The notes beneath the pieces were generated by a model. The model ran no database searches. It saw only the letters and a list, made by a program, of their open reading frames with translations, and was not told where the DNA came from. A program made the translations under genes and the position numbers. 59,951 nt of DNA from a virus, in the IMG/VR virus record IMGVR_UViG_3300030104_001479, positions 1 through 59,951 of that record; one strand, given 5' to 3'. Positions 29,241 through 37,310 of this stretch are shown here, in pieces (within the stretch, counting starts at the first letter, position 1; every line of letters starts with the position of its first letter).

Positions 29241-29714
29241 TTCCTCTTTCTTGGGTACATATTCCCCCAGTATAGGGTTCACAATCTTCGATCTCAGGAT
29301 AGTGTAAACTTCCTTAAACCCTTGACCGTGAGGCTTTCGCCAAGTCTTCTTCAACCACCGACATTGTGGCCCAAACTTCTGTTGCACATGATGTGCTACT
29401 TCGTGAGCTACCGACATCCATAAATCTTCTTCAAGACTTTGGGTGTAACGCCCACCGATTACCGGACATTTATCAAAAGCATCATACTCCTTGTGCCAAC
29501 CACCCTTTCCGTGTTGCCAGTAAGCAAGGTTGATTTGAATGACATTCCTGCCTCCATAAGTCGCTACGCTACACCATCCTTTGTTCACAACTTTGATGCA
29601 CCTTACCGCTTCAATGACATGATGCTTATTAATACCAAGCTCATAGTCTTTGCACTTGAGGTGATTCATGCACCGCCTGACCATTCGTTCAATCAGTATT
29701 ACTTCCTTTTTCAT
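29232..29714 (-). CDS. SprT-like zinc metallopeptidase
   Basis: A 160-residue protein with the zincin motif HEVAHH (His104, Glu105, His108) and a downstream KPHGQGFKEVY with His129 as third ligand, the SprT/Spartan-type order. The N-terminal half (INLAYWQHGKGGWHKEYDAF) is a family-like beta region. There is no signal peptide. It could cleave host or DNA-bound proteins (Spartan analogy; inference). Last gene of the leftward block, overlapping its upstream partner by 4 bases; the two share a promoter candidate at 29989-30017. Confidence 0.85.
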   Translation of the reverse strand: MKKEVILIERMVRRCMNHLKCKDYELGINKHHVIEAVRCIKVVNKGWCSVATYGGRNVIQINLAYWQHGKGGWHKEYDAFDKCPVIGGRYTQSLEEDLWMSVAHEVAHHVQQKFGPQCRWLKKTWRKPHGQGFKEVYTILRSKIVNPILGEYVPKKEEAA

Positions 29715-29932
29715 TTACTTTCTCCTTTCTTTTCTATGGGTGTGAGTTTGGCATTCTTAGGTAATCTTTTTCTGCCTAAACTGGGAGAATAAAAGTACAA
29801 CCATTTCCTCCCTTCCTTGTAAACCCACCCTGCGCTGTTACCAAAGTCGCTGTGATACCACACGGGTGTCCAACCTCTGTTCCTAACTTTTCGTACAGTC
29901 GGGTCTTTAATAAACCATTCTGATTTATTCAT
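29711..29932 (-). CDS. Small hypothetical protein, aromatic-rich
   Basis: A 73-residue basic protein rich in Trp, Tyr and Phe (WTPVWYHSDFGNSAGWVYKEGRKWLYFYSP). Good ribosome-binding site (AAGGAG upstream of ATG 29932). No known domain recognised. First gene of a two-gene unit with the SprT-like protease, so a partner or substrate-recognition role is conceivable. Confidence 0.65.
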   Translation of the reverse strand: MNKSEWFIKDPTVRKVRNRGWTPVWYHSDFGNSAGWVYKEGRKWLYFYSPSLGRKRLPKNAKLTPIEKKGESK

Positions 29933-29988
29933 ATCTAACTCCTTAATTTTAAAAAACTACACGACCTTATAAAGGTGCGCGGTGTCTT

Positions 29989-30017
29989 TAATAAAGAACA
30001 CGAGAGTATGATATCAA
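29989..30017 (-). promoter_or_regulatory. Sigma70-like promoter for the SprT unit
   Basis: On the minus strand TTGATA (30017-30012), 17-base spacer, TTATTA (29994-29989), about 55 bases before the ATG at 29932. It lies in a 271-base AT-rich gap (29933-30203) that otherwise holds a small hairpin and no gene. Confidence 0.5.
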
Positions 30018-30164
30018 ATGGGTTTTTGGTTTTTGCACAAACAAGATATTAACGTGGTGAATTCAGGCTACAGCCCAGAGTTCATCATAGTTAAAATAAA
30101 TTTTTTGTTAGTAAACGTAGAGCGAGAGAAGCTTAAATAGTTAATAAAAGTACAAGTGGCACTA

Positions 30165-30184
30165 CCGCAGCCCAATGACTGCGG
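30165..30184 (-). terminator. GC hairpin downstream of leftward recombination operon
   Basis: CCGCAG (30165-30170), 8-base loop, CTGCGG (30179-30184): a 6-bp stem just 20 bases past the stop of the gene at 30204-30599. There is no clear U-tract on the minus strand, so it may be an mRNA 3' end stabiliser or weak terminator. Confidence 0.4.
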
Positions 30185-30203
30185 GGTTACATTTTATTAC
30201 AAA

Positions 30204-30599
30204 TTAATCTTCCCAAGTACAGGGACTTTTGTATTGATTCATGTATACGACATTTCTTTGCGAAAGGTCTTCGATCATTTTCTCTTCTTTAAAAGGTTTG
30301 ATATTAAAGAACTCAGAATACTCAGGATGGTATGCGTGGAACAGCCTAGCGTAGAAAGCAATGTAGTTGTTGCTTATCTTAAACTCGCCACTCTTTGTTA
30401 CCACTTCGTAATCCCATCGGATTCTATTTACTATAAACCAGTGAGAGTAAGAAGTAAGTCCTGAGTTAATTGCATCGAACGTATACTTCTCGAACAATTC
30501 CCAAACGTGTGGATTATCTTTGTGCCATTGCCACCAGTCACCTTTTCTTTTGTGTAGTCGTTCCCTTAACTGGTTTATCGTTACGTTGTAGTCTGTCAT
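30204..30599 (-). CDS. Conserved phage hypothetical protein (NPxVWELFEKYT family)
   Basis: A 131-residue protein with a sequence pattern I recognise from many phages and prophages: NPHVWELFEKYTFDAI, then SHWFIVNRIRWDYEV, then KISNNYIAFYARLFHAYHPEYSEFF. The family has no function known to me; it often lies in early regions near replication genes. ATG 30599 is preceded by GAAGGAG. Last gene of the leftward recombination operon, overlapping the small coiled-coil gene. Confidence 0.75.
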   Translation of the reverse strand: MTDYNVTINQLRERLHKRKGDWWQWHKDNPHVWELFEKYTFDAINSGLTSYSHWFIVNRIRWDYEVVTKSGEFKISNNYIAFYARLFHAYHPEYSEFFNIKPFKEEKMIEDLSQRNVVYMNQYKSPCTWED

Positions 30600-30720
30600 C
30601 TTGCAACTCCTTCAACTCTTTGTAATCGTCTATTAACTCTTTAAGCTCTTCGATGTATTCGACAATTTCTTCAATGTCATCCTCATCAAACTCGGCTTGT
30701 ATCTTTAGTTTCTTCGCCAT
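30538..30720 (-). CDS. Small coiled-coil hypothetical protein
   Basis: A 60-residue charged helical protein (DDIEEIVEYIEELKELIDDYKELKEL) that looks like one long coiled coil with a basic tail. It overlaps the next gene by 62 bases and the previous one by 35. Coding is supported by operon position and a weak AAAGGGAAA site before ATG 30720. Function unknown. Confidence 0.55.
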   Translation of the reverse strand: MAKKLKIQAEFDEDDIEEIVEYIEELKELIDDYKELKELQDDRLQRNDKPVKGTTTQKKR

Positions 30721-31195
30721 TGCTTTCCCTTTGCGGAGGGGGGATGTTAAACCCCATCTCCGCTGCCGTCCTTATTAAAGTTTCAATTAAGCTGCTAAAC
30801 TCCTGCTTAGTTGTGTTGCTACTCCTCTTGTTAGGACGCTTGCGCCATCCAAACTTTGTCTCGACTTCAATGGTTCCAAAGGTTTGAAACAACATCTCGT
30901 TATGCATTTCATCTGGAGTCATGCCACAAAACTCAGCAAACTCCCTGTTCCATTTTCTGTAGTAACTTTCCTGAGACCGTGTCCTAGCAACCTTATTACT
31001 CAGAGTAACGTATAAGCTGTCCTTATCCTTTAACACTTTTTGTAGCTTAGCAATAGTGTTTGAGTCAAAGTTATGAGCAACTATGCATTCAATCGAGTTA
31101 ATTAAAAGCTTGCTGTCAGTAGGATTGCTTGACCTCAAGTAGTTATTAAGATGAAAAGTAAACTTGTCATTTGTCATTGAGGATGTCCTGTTCAT
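30686..31195 (-). CDS. NinB/Orf-like recombination protein (tentative)
   Basis: A 169-residue protein. The pattern RTRSQESYYRKWNREFAEFCGMTPDEMHNEMLFQ, followed by SSNTTKQEFSSLIETLIRTAAEMGFNIPPP, resembles NinB/Orf-type phage recombination mediators (QN..YW...L...G...EELH, then a Ser/Thr-Thr turn and a terminal helix). Its place among annealing protein, SSB and HNH genes supports a recombination role. The N-terminal 60 residues are helical and not diagnostic. The start at 31195 overlaps the upstream HNH-like gene by 29 bases; MTNDKF a few codons later is an alternative. Confidence 0.55.
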   Translation of the reverse strand: MNRTSSMTNDKFTFHLNNYLRSSNPTDSKLLINSIECIVAHNFDSNTIAKLQKVLKDKDSLYVTLSNKVARTRSQESYYRKWNREFAEFCGMTPDEMHNEMLFQTFGTIEVETKFGWRKRPNKRSSNTTKQEFSSLIETLIRTAAEMGFNIPPPQRESNGEETKDTSRV

Positions 31196-31490
31196 AGCGT
31201 CTTATCAAGGTTTGGATAATGCAATAAAGAAATTGCTCAGACTGGTCTATCTGTCTGAGATACTTCGTTGACATAGAGCTAAACTCGTAGTTGTCAAACT
31301 TCTGATGACAAGAGACACACAGGTCTGCCACACAAAGATCGTGTGGCTTCTCTGCTTTACCCTTACCTAACAAGCTTGCTCTGAGTCCTTGATAGTGTGC
31401 TGCGACTACAGTGTCATCCTTGACACCACAGTTCACACATCTCTGTCCTTTAGCAGCGTTCAGTAGTTTCTTGCTTCTGATGTTAGCCAT
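31167..31490 (-). CDS. HNH/DUF1364-like zinc protein
   Basis: A 107-residue protein with two Cys pairs (CVNCGVKDDT and CVADLCVSCHQKFD) and AAHYQG/HDLC between them, an arrangement like phage DUF1364/NinX-Ref proteins of the HNH superfamily. RSKKLLNAAKGQRCVNCG at the N-terminus is typical of that family. Likely binds DNA or Holliday intermediates, possibly nicking. It has a short helical tail (QSEQFLYCIIQTLIRRYEQ). Lies between SSB-like and NinB-like genes. Confidence 0.72.
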   Translation of the reverse strand: MANIRSKKLLNAAKGQRCVNCGVKDDTVVAAHYQGLRASLLGKGKAEKPHDLCVADLCVSCHQKFDNYEFSSMSTKYLRQIDQSEQFLYCIIQTLIRRYEQDILNDK

Positions 31491-31492
31491 GA

Positions 31493-31849
31493 CTAGAAGG
31501 GTATATCATCATAAGCATCTACTGGTGGAGGAGGCTCTGAGGGAGGCTCAGGCTCACGCCTACGTTGAGGCTGCTGTTGCTCCTCTCCATCCTCAGGGGT
31601 GTAGGTCACTGCCTCAATCTGTACACCAAAGTAAGTATTGCTGTCACCCTGCTTTTCCCAAAGGCTCACACCAATCCTTGGTTCAACGCCTTCTGTCCTA
31701 AGTGCTGTCACCAGATGTTTCAGAAACTCATCGGTGACTTGTACCTGATACTTTCCTCTCTGACTGTAATCAGGATGGTTGTCTGCTTTCTTGTAGTCAT
31801 TGTGATAAATGTTACCCCTGATCTTCGGGCCGTATTTCTTCATTTCCAT
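31493..31849 (-). CDS. Single-stranded DNA-binding protein (SSB-like)
   Basis: A 118-residue protein with a strand-rich first 80 residues (KIRGNIYHNDYK, GKYQVQVTDEFLKHL, RIGVSLWEKQGDSNTYFGVQIEAVTY), a Pro/Gln/Arg linker (about 88-110) and the acidic-aromatic tail DAYDDIPF at the very C-terminus. That tail is the hallmark by which SSBs recruit other repair proteins. Together with the annealing protein upstream (38-base overlap) and the exonuclease it forms a recombination set. Confidence 0.78.
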   Translation of the reverse strand: MEMKKYGPKIRGNIYHNDYKKADNHPDYSQRGKYQVQVTDEFLKHLVTALRTEGVEPRIGVSLWEKQGDSNTYFGVQIEAVTYTPEDGEEQQQPQRRREPEPPSEPPPPVDAYDDIPF

Positions 31850-32672
31850 CTTTAGCTTCCTCCTCTTCGGCTTTTTCTGCTAATTGTGTGAATTCTTCTT
31901 TCATTTGTTTAAAAATTTCTGGGTATTCTTTCTCTAGCTTATCAATGCCTTTTTTGTTTGCCCTCCATATTTCCCTGACCGAATCTGATGTCTTTCTTGT
32001 TTTGAAACTTTCTTCTGCCCAACCGAGTATCATATCTAAGTAAACTTTGGGGTCACCTTCCCAAGGTTGATCTTCATCTTTTTTAGGTGCTTCAGGCTGC
32101 TTCTTTTTAGGAGCTGCCTTAGGCTCAGGCTCGACAGCGTCAACATCTGGTAAGTCCTCACCAGTAAAAAGCTGTATGCCAAGACCGAACAGTGCTGCAC
32201 ACTTAACGAAGCATCGCTTCTCCGTTTTATTAATCTGTTGTGCGTTAGGATTTCTAACAGCGTTCATCTTGTTGTCCATTACATATAGACGCTCTGTTCT
32301 AACTAACCTGTGCTTGGTGACGTTTTTAGTCTCAGGACAGGTCTCGGCATGAGTGTAAATGCTTAACCTGCATTGGACAGTCATAGTCCCATCGTCATAA
32401 GTAATTGGGTCTAGATATTCCAGTGTAAAATCAGGATAGGTTTGCAACAAAAATTCCCAGACATGAGTCCATGATAAAAAATCAGGCTGAAAGCTATTGC
32501 TTACCTTTTTCTTTTCTACCATTGGTTTGATGTCCTGACATTTAAGATGCATATAAACCTTTTTATACGCCTCATCTAGTGTCGCCTCTTCCGAAGACAC
32601 TTCTACTGCTTTAACGTCATCTCTGAAATTTCTATCTTTATAATCGTCAGCAGTCATATCGTTATCACTCAT
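31812..32672 (-). CDS. Single-strand annealing protein, DUF1071 family
   Basis: A 286-residue protein. The core (about 65-185) matches DUF1071 annealing proteins: FLSWTHVWEFLLQTYPDF near the start, TVQCRLSIYTHAET, then INKTEKRCFVKCAALFGLGIQLFTGEDL, the last being the most diagnostic segment. A Lys/Pro/Glu linker (about 185-215) and a helical acidic tail follow. Expected to load on single strands exposed by the exonuclease and anneal homologous DNA (Red-beta/RecT/Rad52-like role). Confidence 0.85.
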   Translation of the reverse strand: MSDNDMTADDYKDRNFRDDVKAVEVSSEEATLDEAYKKVYMHLKCQDIKPMVEKKKVSNSFQPDFLSWTHVWEFLLQTYPDFTLEYLDPITYDDGTMTVQCRLSIYTHAETCPETKNVTKHRLVRTERLYVMDNKMNAVRNPNAQQINKTEKRCFVKCAALFGLGIQLFTGEDLPDVDAVEPEPKAAPKKKQPEAPKKDEDQPWEGDPKVYLDMILGWAEESFKTRKTSDSVREIWRANKKGIDKLEKEYPEIFKQMKEEFTQLAEKAEEEEAKDGNEEIRPEDQG

Positions 32673-32889
32673 GGGTTCCTCCCTCTTTTGTTTTGTTTAA
32701 GGTATTAATAATTTCATTGGCATCCATCGTAAAAAACAACGCTGTATCCATCGAAGTTTTCTTTGGAGGGAAACCTGCTTGTAAATGTACTTGGTCTCCA
32801 GTGATGGAGAACTTAAAGTTATCGACAACTCTAGCTATACCTATACATTTTTCGTAGATAGCTTTGTCATCTGCGGGGTTGTACTTCAT
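32665..32889 (-). CDS. Small hypothetical protein of recombination operon
   Basis: A 74-residue protein, ATG 32889 behind AAGGAG, overlapping the exonuclease stop (ATGA) and the annealing protein start. Predicted alpha/beta (GIARVVDNFKFSITGDQVHLQAG). No family recognised; tight coupling suggests a helper of the exonuclease/annealing pair. Confidence 0.65.
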   Translation of the reverse strand: MKYNPADDKAIYEKCIGIARVVDNFKFSITGDQVHLQAGFPPKKTSMDTALFFTMDANEIINTLNKTKEGGTHE

Positions 32890-33806
32890 TTTGACTCCTT
32901 TTCATATTGATCACACCACTCGTTAACGCCACACCAATTAGCAGTGCATCTAGTCTTATCCCCTGCTCTGCGTACTAAGGTAAGGTCTGTGCCTTTCATA
33001 TACTTCTGCGCTTCTGACAGATCATCAAAGACTCTCGTAGCTCGCTTCGCAGTTCCTTTGTGTAACGCAAACTTCTCAGGCTTAGCCCATTGCTCCTTCT
33101 CACTACAGGCGGGTAACCTACCACCAGTTAAGTAAGCGTATTCGGCTTCGTCATGCAGAGCTATGCGTTCCTCCATGTACCTGTCTTGTTCTTCAGTAGA
33201 CCAAGTCGGTATGTCGATTACCATTATGGGAGCTTTAGGATAATTACCACCGTTACGCTTGAGATCGTTTTCTTTCCAATCTCTTAGCACAGCAATTATC
33301 TGTAACTTGTTAACAGCATAGTCTGGGAAGTATCTGTGTTCCTCTTCAAGAGGATCAGGTTCCATCTCAGTATGACGCAACAGCCATGCGTAAGCATTAA
33401 GTTGATTGTGCCATTCTTGTTTCTCATAAATGACAGACCACACACTGGTGCATTTGTAATCGCTGACAGTAATGGTCTTTGCTTTGTCGTTTACCTCGAC
33501 AAGATCAATAGCTCCAGAAATTCTCCATCCACCATCATGAGAAGTGAACCACCGTTGTTCAGAAATGAAATCAGTATCCTCAGCTCCCTTCTCGAACATA
33601 TTGTGAACAGCAGTTCCTAATACGCTCCAGAGCTTCTGAGAGACATCCTCAGACATTTCTTCGTCATGTTGCCTGCGTAGCACACTGATGCGAGGGGAAT
33701 CGATTAGCTGCGTTACAGAGCGGTTGCTTTCTCCTCTGTCATAAGCATCATGACTAAGAGACTTCACCACAGGTTCAGGTAAATTATATTTATTGGTTAC
33801 TTTCAT
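32886..33806 (-). CDS. Cas4/RecB-like PD-(D/E)XK exonuclease
   Basis: A 306-residue nuclease. GTAVHNMFEKG (His68), ISGAIDLVEV (Asp101), TVSDYKCTS (Asp116, Lys118) and QLNAYAWLLR (Gln135) give the RecB-type PD-(D/E)XK active site in order. The C-terminus has three cysteines (Cys287, Cys292, Cys298) in TRCTANWCGVNEWC. Together with Cys119 beside the active site this resembles the 4Fe-4S staple of Cas4/AddB nucleases. Paired downstream with SSB-like and annealing proteins, as in lambda-Red-like systems, where it would resect DNA ends. Confidence 0.85.
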   Translation of the reverse strand: MKVTNKYNLPEPVVKSLSHDAYDRGESNRSVTQLIDSPRISVLRRQHDEEMSEDVSQKLWSVLGTAVHNMFEKGAEDTDFISEQRWFTSHDGGWRISGAIDLVEVNDKAKTITVSDYKCTSVWSVIYEKQEWHNQLNAYAWLLRHTEMEPDPLEEEHRYFPDYAVNKLQIIAVLRDWKENDLKRNGGNYPKAPIMVIDIPTWSTEEQDRYMEERIALHDEAEYAYLTGGRLPACSEKEQWAKPEKFALHKGTAKRATRVFDDLSEAQKYMKGTDLTLVRRAGDKTRCTANWCGVNEWCDQYEKESK

Positions 33807-34141
33807 TTAACTCTGAAAACTCGAAACGAATTTTCTGTTTCAGGATTTTTTACAACACTAAAAAACTTATCAGTGTTCTGATTGTTTTCTCTTGTTGCTC
33901 TGCCCCGAAGAGACATTTCATCTCTCTTTGTCCCTAAGTCGTGAACGACAAAGCTGTCACCCATTTCCATTTTTGCAAAAGGCAGATCATCCCATCTGCG
34001 TTGATTAGTAACAGAGCTAGGAACCTCCAAGCCCTTTTCGATTTGATACTTTTCTTCAGACATCATTAGTTCTCCATTGTGATTTATTTCGGCTTTACCT
34101 TCTTCAATAAGCCCAATAACATACTGTCCCATCTTACTCAT
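33803..34141 (-). CDS. Small conserved protein with FAKMEMGDSFVV motif
   Basis: A 112-residue protein. The ATG at 34141 is preceded by GGGAGGAA; an in-frame TTG at 34156 lies at the upstream edge of that site and is unlikely to be the start. WDDLPFAKMEMGDSFVV (about 62-78) followed by a helix and VVKNPETENSFRVFRV matches small phage proteins with a (Y/F)PF..M..GDSF segment, possibly DNA-binding. First gene of the leftward block, divergent from RusA with only 41 bases between. Confidence 0.65.
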   Translation of the reverse strand: MSKMGQYVIGLIEEGKAEINHNGELMMSEEKYQIEKGLEVPSSVTNQRRWDDLPFAKMEMGDSFVVHDLGTKRDEMSLRGRATRENNQNTDKFFSVVKNPETENSFRVFRVK

Positions 34142-34182
34142 AACGATTCCTCCCAATGCGAGGATAGGGACTGACCCTCAAT

Positions 34183-34560
34183 ATGTCAACAAGTCTTGAA
34201 GTTTATAAAGGAATAATTTATGGTGAGCCTGCAAGTAAGGCGAACAGTAGAAAGATAGTTATGTTCGGTAAACGTCCTGCAATTATCAAGAGTCAGAAAG
34301 CAAGAGACTACGTTAAAAACTTTGAAAAACAATGTCCTAAATTAGATACACTCGTTACAGATGATTTAGTCGTAGAGATAACAATTTTTTATGGCAGTCG
34401 CAGACCTGATTTAGATGAAAGTGTGATACTCGATTGTATGCAAGGATTCATCTACAAGAACGACAGACAGGTAAAAAAGAAAATAATTAACTGGGGGCTG
34501 GACAGGGATAATCCACGAGCAGAAATTAAAGTTTATCTGCTTGAAGAGGATAAAGGTTAA
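34183..34560 (+). CDS. rusA: RusA-like Holliday junction resolvase
   Basis: A 125-residue RusA-type resolvase. The acidic active site is visible: RRPDLDESVILDCMQGFIYKNDRQV gives Asp76, Asp78, Asp84 and Asp94, in the order used by RusA (PDxDN...D...DDxQ). The N-terminus GEPASKANSRK fits the family's basic start. It would cut four-way junctions made during recombination-driven replication or before packaging. First gene of a rightward unit leading to the primase-helicase. Confidence 0.85.
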   Translation: MSTSLEVYKGIIYGEPASKANSRKIVMFGKRPAIIKSQKARDYVKNFEKQCPKLDTLVTDDLVVEITIFYGSRRPDLDESVILDCMQGFIYKNDRQVKKKIINWGLDRDNPRAEIKVYLLEEDKG

Positions 34561-34562
34561 GG

Positions 34563-34769
34563 ATGAAAAAAGAGAAAGATGCATTGAGAGAAGTAATAGT
34601 CCATGACACTAAACAGTTTTTAGAAAGGGGAGGGCAAATAACAAAAGTACCAAGGGGTCTTGGCAGGGATGTGGTGAAGTTAAAAAGGAGTACAAGTCAG
34701 GGTAGAAATAAATTCATTTACGAGGAGAACACGTTTAATTATGACAGCGCATACCATCGCAAGTCATAA
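34563..34769 (+). CDS. Small basic hypothetical protein
   Basis: A 68-residue protein starting two bases after the RusA stop, with AAGG upstream. FLERGGQITKVPRG (about 18-31) is a short motif I have seen in small phage early proteins of unknown role. The rest is Lys/Arg-rich. Overlaps the next gene by 29 bases. Confidence 0.6.
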   Translation: MKKEKDALREVIVHDTKQFLERGGQITKVPRGLGRDVVKLKRSTSQGRNKFIYEENTFNYDSAYHRKS

Positions 34770-35046
34770 CGGTTACTTGCGTTTATGTAGAGCGCAAATC
34801 TATGCCGCAATAGAAGACTTGCACGATAAGAAGCATAAAAAATCAGCCCTTACATTTTTCTTGAGTGACAATTTCAGATTGTGCTGTAAAGCTTGTGGGT
34901 TTAATTACAGATCAATCATTGATGTTGTATACGAGATGAGTAAACTAAACACAATTCAAAAGAAAGTTCGGGGTCAACAATTAATTAAAGAATTAAGGGG
35001 TCAGAATGTCAGCAGCAGTGGAGGAGGTAGTCGGAAGGCTAACTGA
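34741..35046 (+). CDS. Hypothetical helical protein upstream of primase-helicase
   Basis: A 101-residue, mainly helical protein (LCRAQIYAAIEDLHDKKHKKSALTFFLSD; IIDVVYEMSKLNTIQKKVRGQQLIKEL) with two close Cys (LCCKAC). It overlaps the genes on both sides (29 and 41 bases). The nearest GAGGAG is 13 bases before the ATG, longer than usual. No family recognised. Confidence 0.6.
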   Translation: MTAHTIASHNGYLRLCRAQIYAAIEDLHDKKHKKSALTFFLSDNFRLCCKACGFNYRSIIDVVYEMSKLNTIQKKVRGQQLIKELRGQNVSSSGGGSRKAN

Positions 35047-36733
35047 AAGTTGTAGGATTGTGTGTCCATTATGTTCAGAGACACGTAAAAAGAAAAACGA
35101 TAGAAGCTTAAGTGTCACGGTTAAATCAGACGTTACTCTGTATAACTGTCATCACTGTAACGCAGAGGGAGGGGTACAAAGAAAGTCTTATTCTCCACCC
35201 ATCTCACGCCAACGACAAAAAGTCACTGTGCCTAAAACCACAGACTTATCCTTGATTGGTGAATATCTAGAATCAAGAAATATTAATCCGCTGTTAGCTG
35301 AGAAGTATGGCTTGGCATCTGCTCCGAGAATGTTTAGGGAGTTTGGTGAACAGGACGCTATCGGCTTTGTATACGACAGGGATAGTGATGAGAGGGCTGT
35401 GAAGTGGCGTAGTCTCAAGAGTAAAGCTTGGACGCAACAAGGAGCAGCTCGCACATTTTATGGGATTGAATTTGTAGAGGATAACCCAGACACGCTAGTC
35501 ATCTGTGAAGGTGAGATGGATGTACTGGCATTAGCTACCGCAGGTATCACGGCAGTGTCCTGTCCTAACGGTGCGCCAAGCAAGGTTAGCAATCGGAAAG
35601 TACATCCTGAAGAGGACAAGAAGTTTAGTTATCTGTGGGAAGAGCGAGAGCTGCTAGAAAAAGTAGAGAAGATAGTTCTAGCTACAGACGATGATCCCGC
35701 AGGCGAGGCATTAGCTGAGGAGTTAGCTCGAAGGATACCTGACGGTAGAGCTAAGTGTTGGCGTGTGCATTACCCCAGAGGATGCAAAGATAGCAACGAT
35801 GTGTTGATGAACCACAGCCCAGAGAAGCTTAAGCATTGCATTGAGAACCCTACTCCGCTCCCACTGAAAGGTATCTACACAGCTCAGGAATACATGGGTG
35901 CTGTAGAGGACATCTATTCTAAGGGGCTCGGAGGCGGTGTAAGCACTGGTATTAAAAGTCTGGATGATTTGTTCACCATTGCAGCAGGTCAGCTCAGTGT
36001 CGTTACAGGACTACCAAGCAGTGGTAAATCAGAATTCGTTGACCAGTTAATGGTAAACCTAGCGATGAGAGAGAGTTGGAAATTTGCAGTAGCAAGCTTC
36101 GAGAATCCACCGCACTTCCACATCAGTAAACTGGCTGAAAAGATAACTGGCAAAAGCTTCCATCAAGGCTCAACTAATCGCATGAGCAAACAAGAAATGA
36201 AAGAGGCTTACGATTTCATCAACGATCATTTCGTATTTTTGGATAACAAAGATGGTGTGGTGAGTAGTGTGGAATCAATCATTGCTCGGTGTAAGGCGAG
36301 CATCCTGAGGATGGGTGTGAGAGGTTTGGTGATCGACCCTTATAACTTTATTGAGCAGGGTGAGGGTGAAGAGCATTTATCTATTAACGCGATGCTGACA
36401 AAAATAACGACCTTTGCCAAAGCTCATGATCTACACGTTTGGTTCGTAGCACATCCGACCAAGGTCTATCCGAACGACAAGGGAGAATATCCAGTCGTTG
36501 GCGGTAACCACATCAGTGGCTCTGCTGCATGGTTTGCGAAAGCTGACGTAGGCATCACAGTGCATAGAAGTGATGAGTCAACTGACATTCATTGTTGGAA
36601 GATGCGTTTCAAGTGGTTAGGTAAACAGGGAGCAGTCCCTTTGTCCTACGATGTGGTCAGTGGTAGATACTCTGACTATGTAGATCAAACGTATGCAGGA
36701 GTCTCAGAAGGACACTGGAGTGATGACTTTTGA
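35006..36733 (+). CDS. Primase-helicase (T7 gp4/TWINKLE-like)
   Basis: A 575-residue bifunctional protein. A zinc-binding primase ribbon uses Cys20, Cys23, Cys48 and Cys51. The TOPRIM domain has LVICEGEMDVLALATAG (Glu168) and LATDDDPAGEALAEEL (Asp228-230). The RecA-like helicase domain has GLPSSGKSEF (Walker A, 335-344), a Walker B-like GLVIDPYNFIE (about 439) and a SGSAAWFAKADVGITVHR segment. ATG 35006 follows AAGGGG. It would unwind and prime phage DNA. No phage DNA polymerase gene is visible in the window, so host polymerase is probably recruited. Confidence 0.93.
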   Translation: MSAAVEEVVGRLTESCRIVCPLCSETRKKKNDRSLSVTVKSDVTLYNCHHCNAEGGVQRKSYSPPISRQRQKVTVPKTTDLSLIGEYLESRNINPLLAEKYGLASAPRMFREFGEQDAIGFVYDRDSDERAVKWRSLKSKAWTQQGAARTFYGIEFVEDNPDTLVICEGEMDVLALATAGITAVSCPNGAPSKVSNRKVHPEEDKKFSYLWEERELLEKVEKIVLATDDDPAGEALAEELARRIPDGRAKCWRVHYPRGCKDSNDVLMNHSPEKLKHCIENPTPLPLKGIYTAQEYMGAVEDIYSKGLGGGVSTGIKSLDDLFTIAAGQLSVVTGLPSSGKSEFVDQLMVNLAMRESWKFAVASFENPPHFHISKLAEKITGKSFHQGSTNRMSKQEMKEAYDFINDHFVFLDNKDGVVSSVESIIARCKASILRMGVRGLVIDPYNFIEQGEGEEHLSINAMLTKITTFAKAHDLHVWFVAHPTKVYPNDKGEYPVVGGNHISGSAAWFAKADVGITVHRSDESTDIHCWKMRFKWLGKQGAVPLSYDVVSGRYSDYVDQTYAGVSEGHWSDDF

Positions 36734-37116
36734 GTAGAACCTTAGTGGTTGAGGCAGGCATTGTTCCAAGAGCCAAAGCGATGGATCAATGTGTGGTTGA
36801 TGTGTTGTTGCTCGGAGAGCTGATCACGATTAGGCAGCATCAGGCTGCTGAGTATTTTATGGACATATGTGCTAAGTCACAGATGTACGTCCGTAGCTAC
36901 AGCTATGATAGTATGCCTGCCTCAGCAGGCACAGTAAGAAAAGACAAGGTGTACTACTTTCCTTACTCAAGACTAATACGATCAATCAATGAAAAGCTAT
37001 CGAGAGAACACAGCACGATATTGCATGAGGTTGTGATACATGATGTTTATCCTGAACGAAACATGGATAAGTTATCAGAGTGTTTGGATTTTATCTCAGA
37101 GGTGAGATGGAGATGA
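36730..37116 (+). CDS. Hypothetical protein downstream of helicase
   Basis: A 128-residue alpha/beta protein with a TTG start overlapping the helicase stop (TTGA). The composition is ordinary; helix VDVLLLGELITIRQHQAAEYFMDICAKSQMYV is notable. No domain recognised. Coupled translation suggests a replication accessory. Confidence 0.65.
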   Translation: MSRTLVVEAGIVPRAKAMDQCVVDVLLLGELITIRQHQAAEYFMDICAKSQMYVRSYSYDSMPASAGTVRKDKVYYFPYSRLIRSINEKLSREHSTILHEVVIHDVYPERNMDKLSECLDFISEVRWR

Positions 37117-37310
37117 ATGAAATTGTTTCTGGGCCAGTATCAGCAGTACCGTTAACTACTACGCATAAGAAAGTAGAGCAGACGGTTGTTGATACGCCAG
37201 AGCCAAATCAAAAGAGAGTTATTCAGGAAGTGACTGTCGTTGATACCTACGACTGGAGAGGGAATAAATCTTCAGCGACTAAAGTGCATACGCTCAGTTG
37301 GTTGGTTTAA
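37107..37310 (+). CDS. Small hypothetical protein, end of replication unit
   Basis: About 67 residues from ATG 37107 (a GAGGTG site precedes it; ATG 37113 is also possible). The sequence is beta-like and Thr/Val-rich (VPLTTTHKKVEQTVVDT; VIQEVTVVDTYDWRGN). Its stop is the base before a large inverted repeat at 37311-37394. Function unknown. Confidence 0.6.
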   Translation: MEMNEIVSGPVSAVPLTTTHKKVEQTVVDTPEPNQKRVIQEVTVVDTYDWRGNKSSATKVHTLSWLV

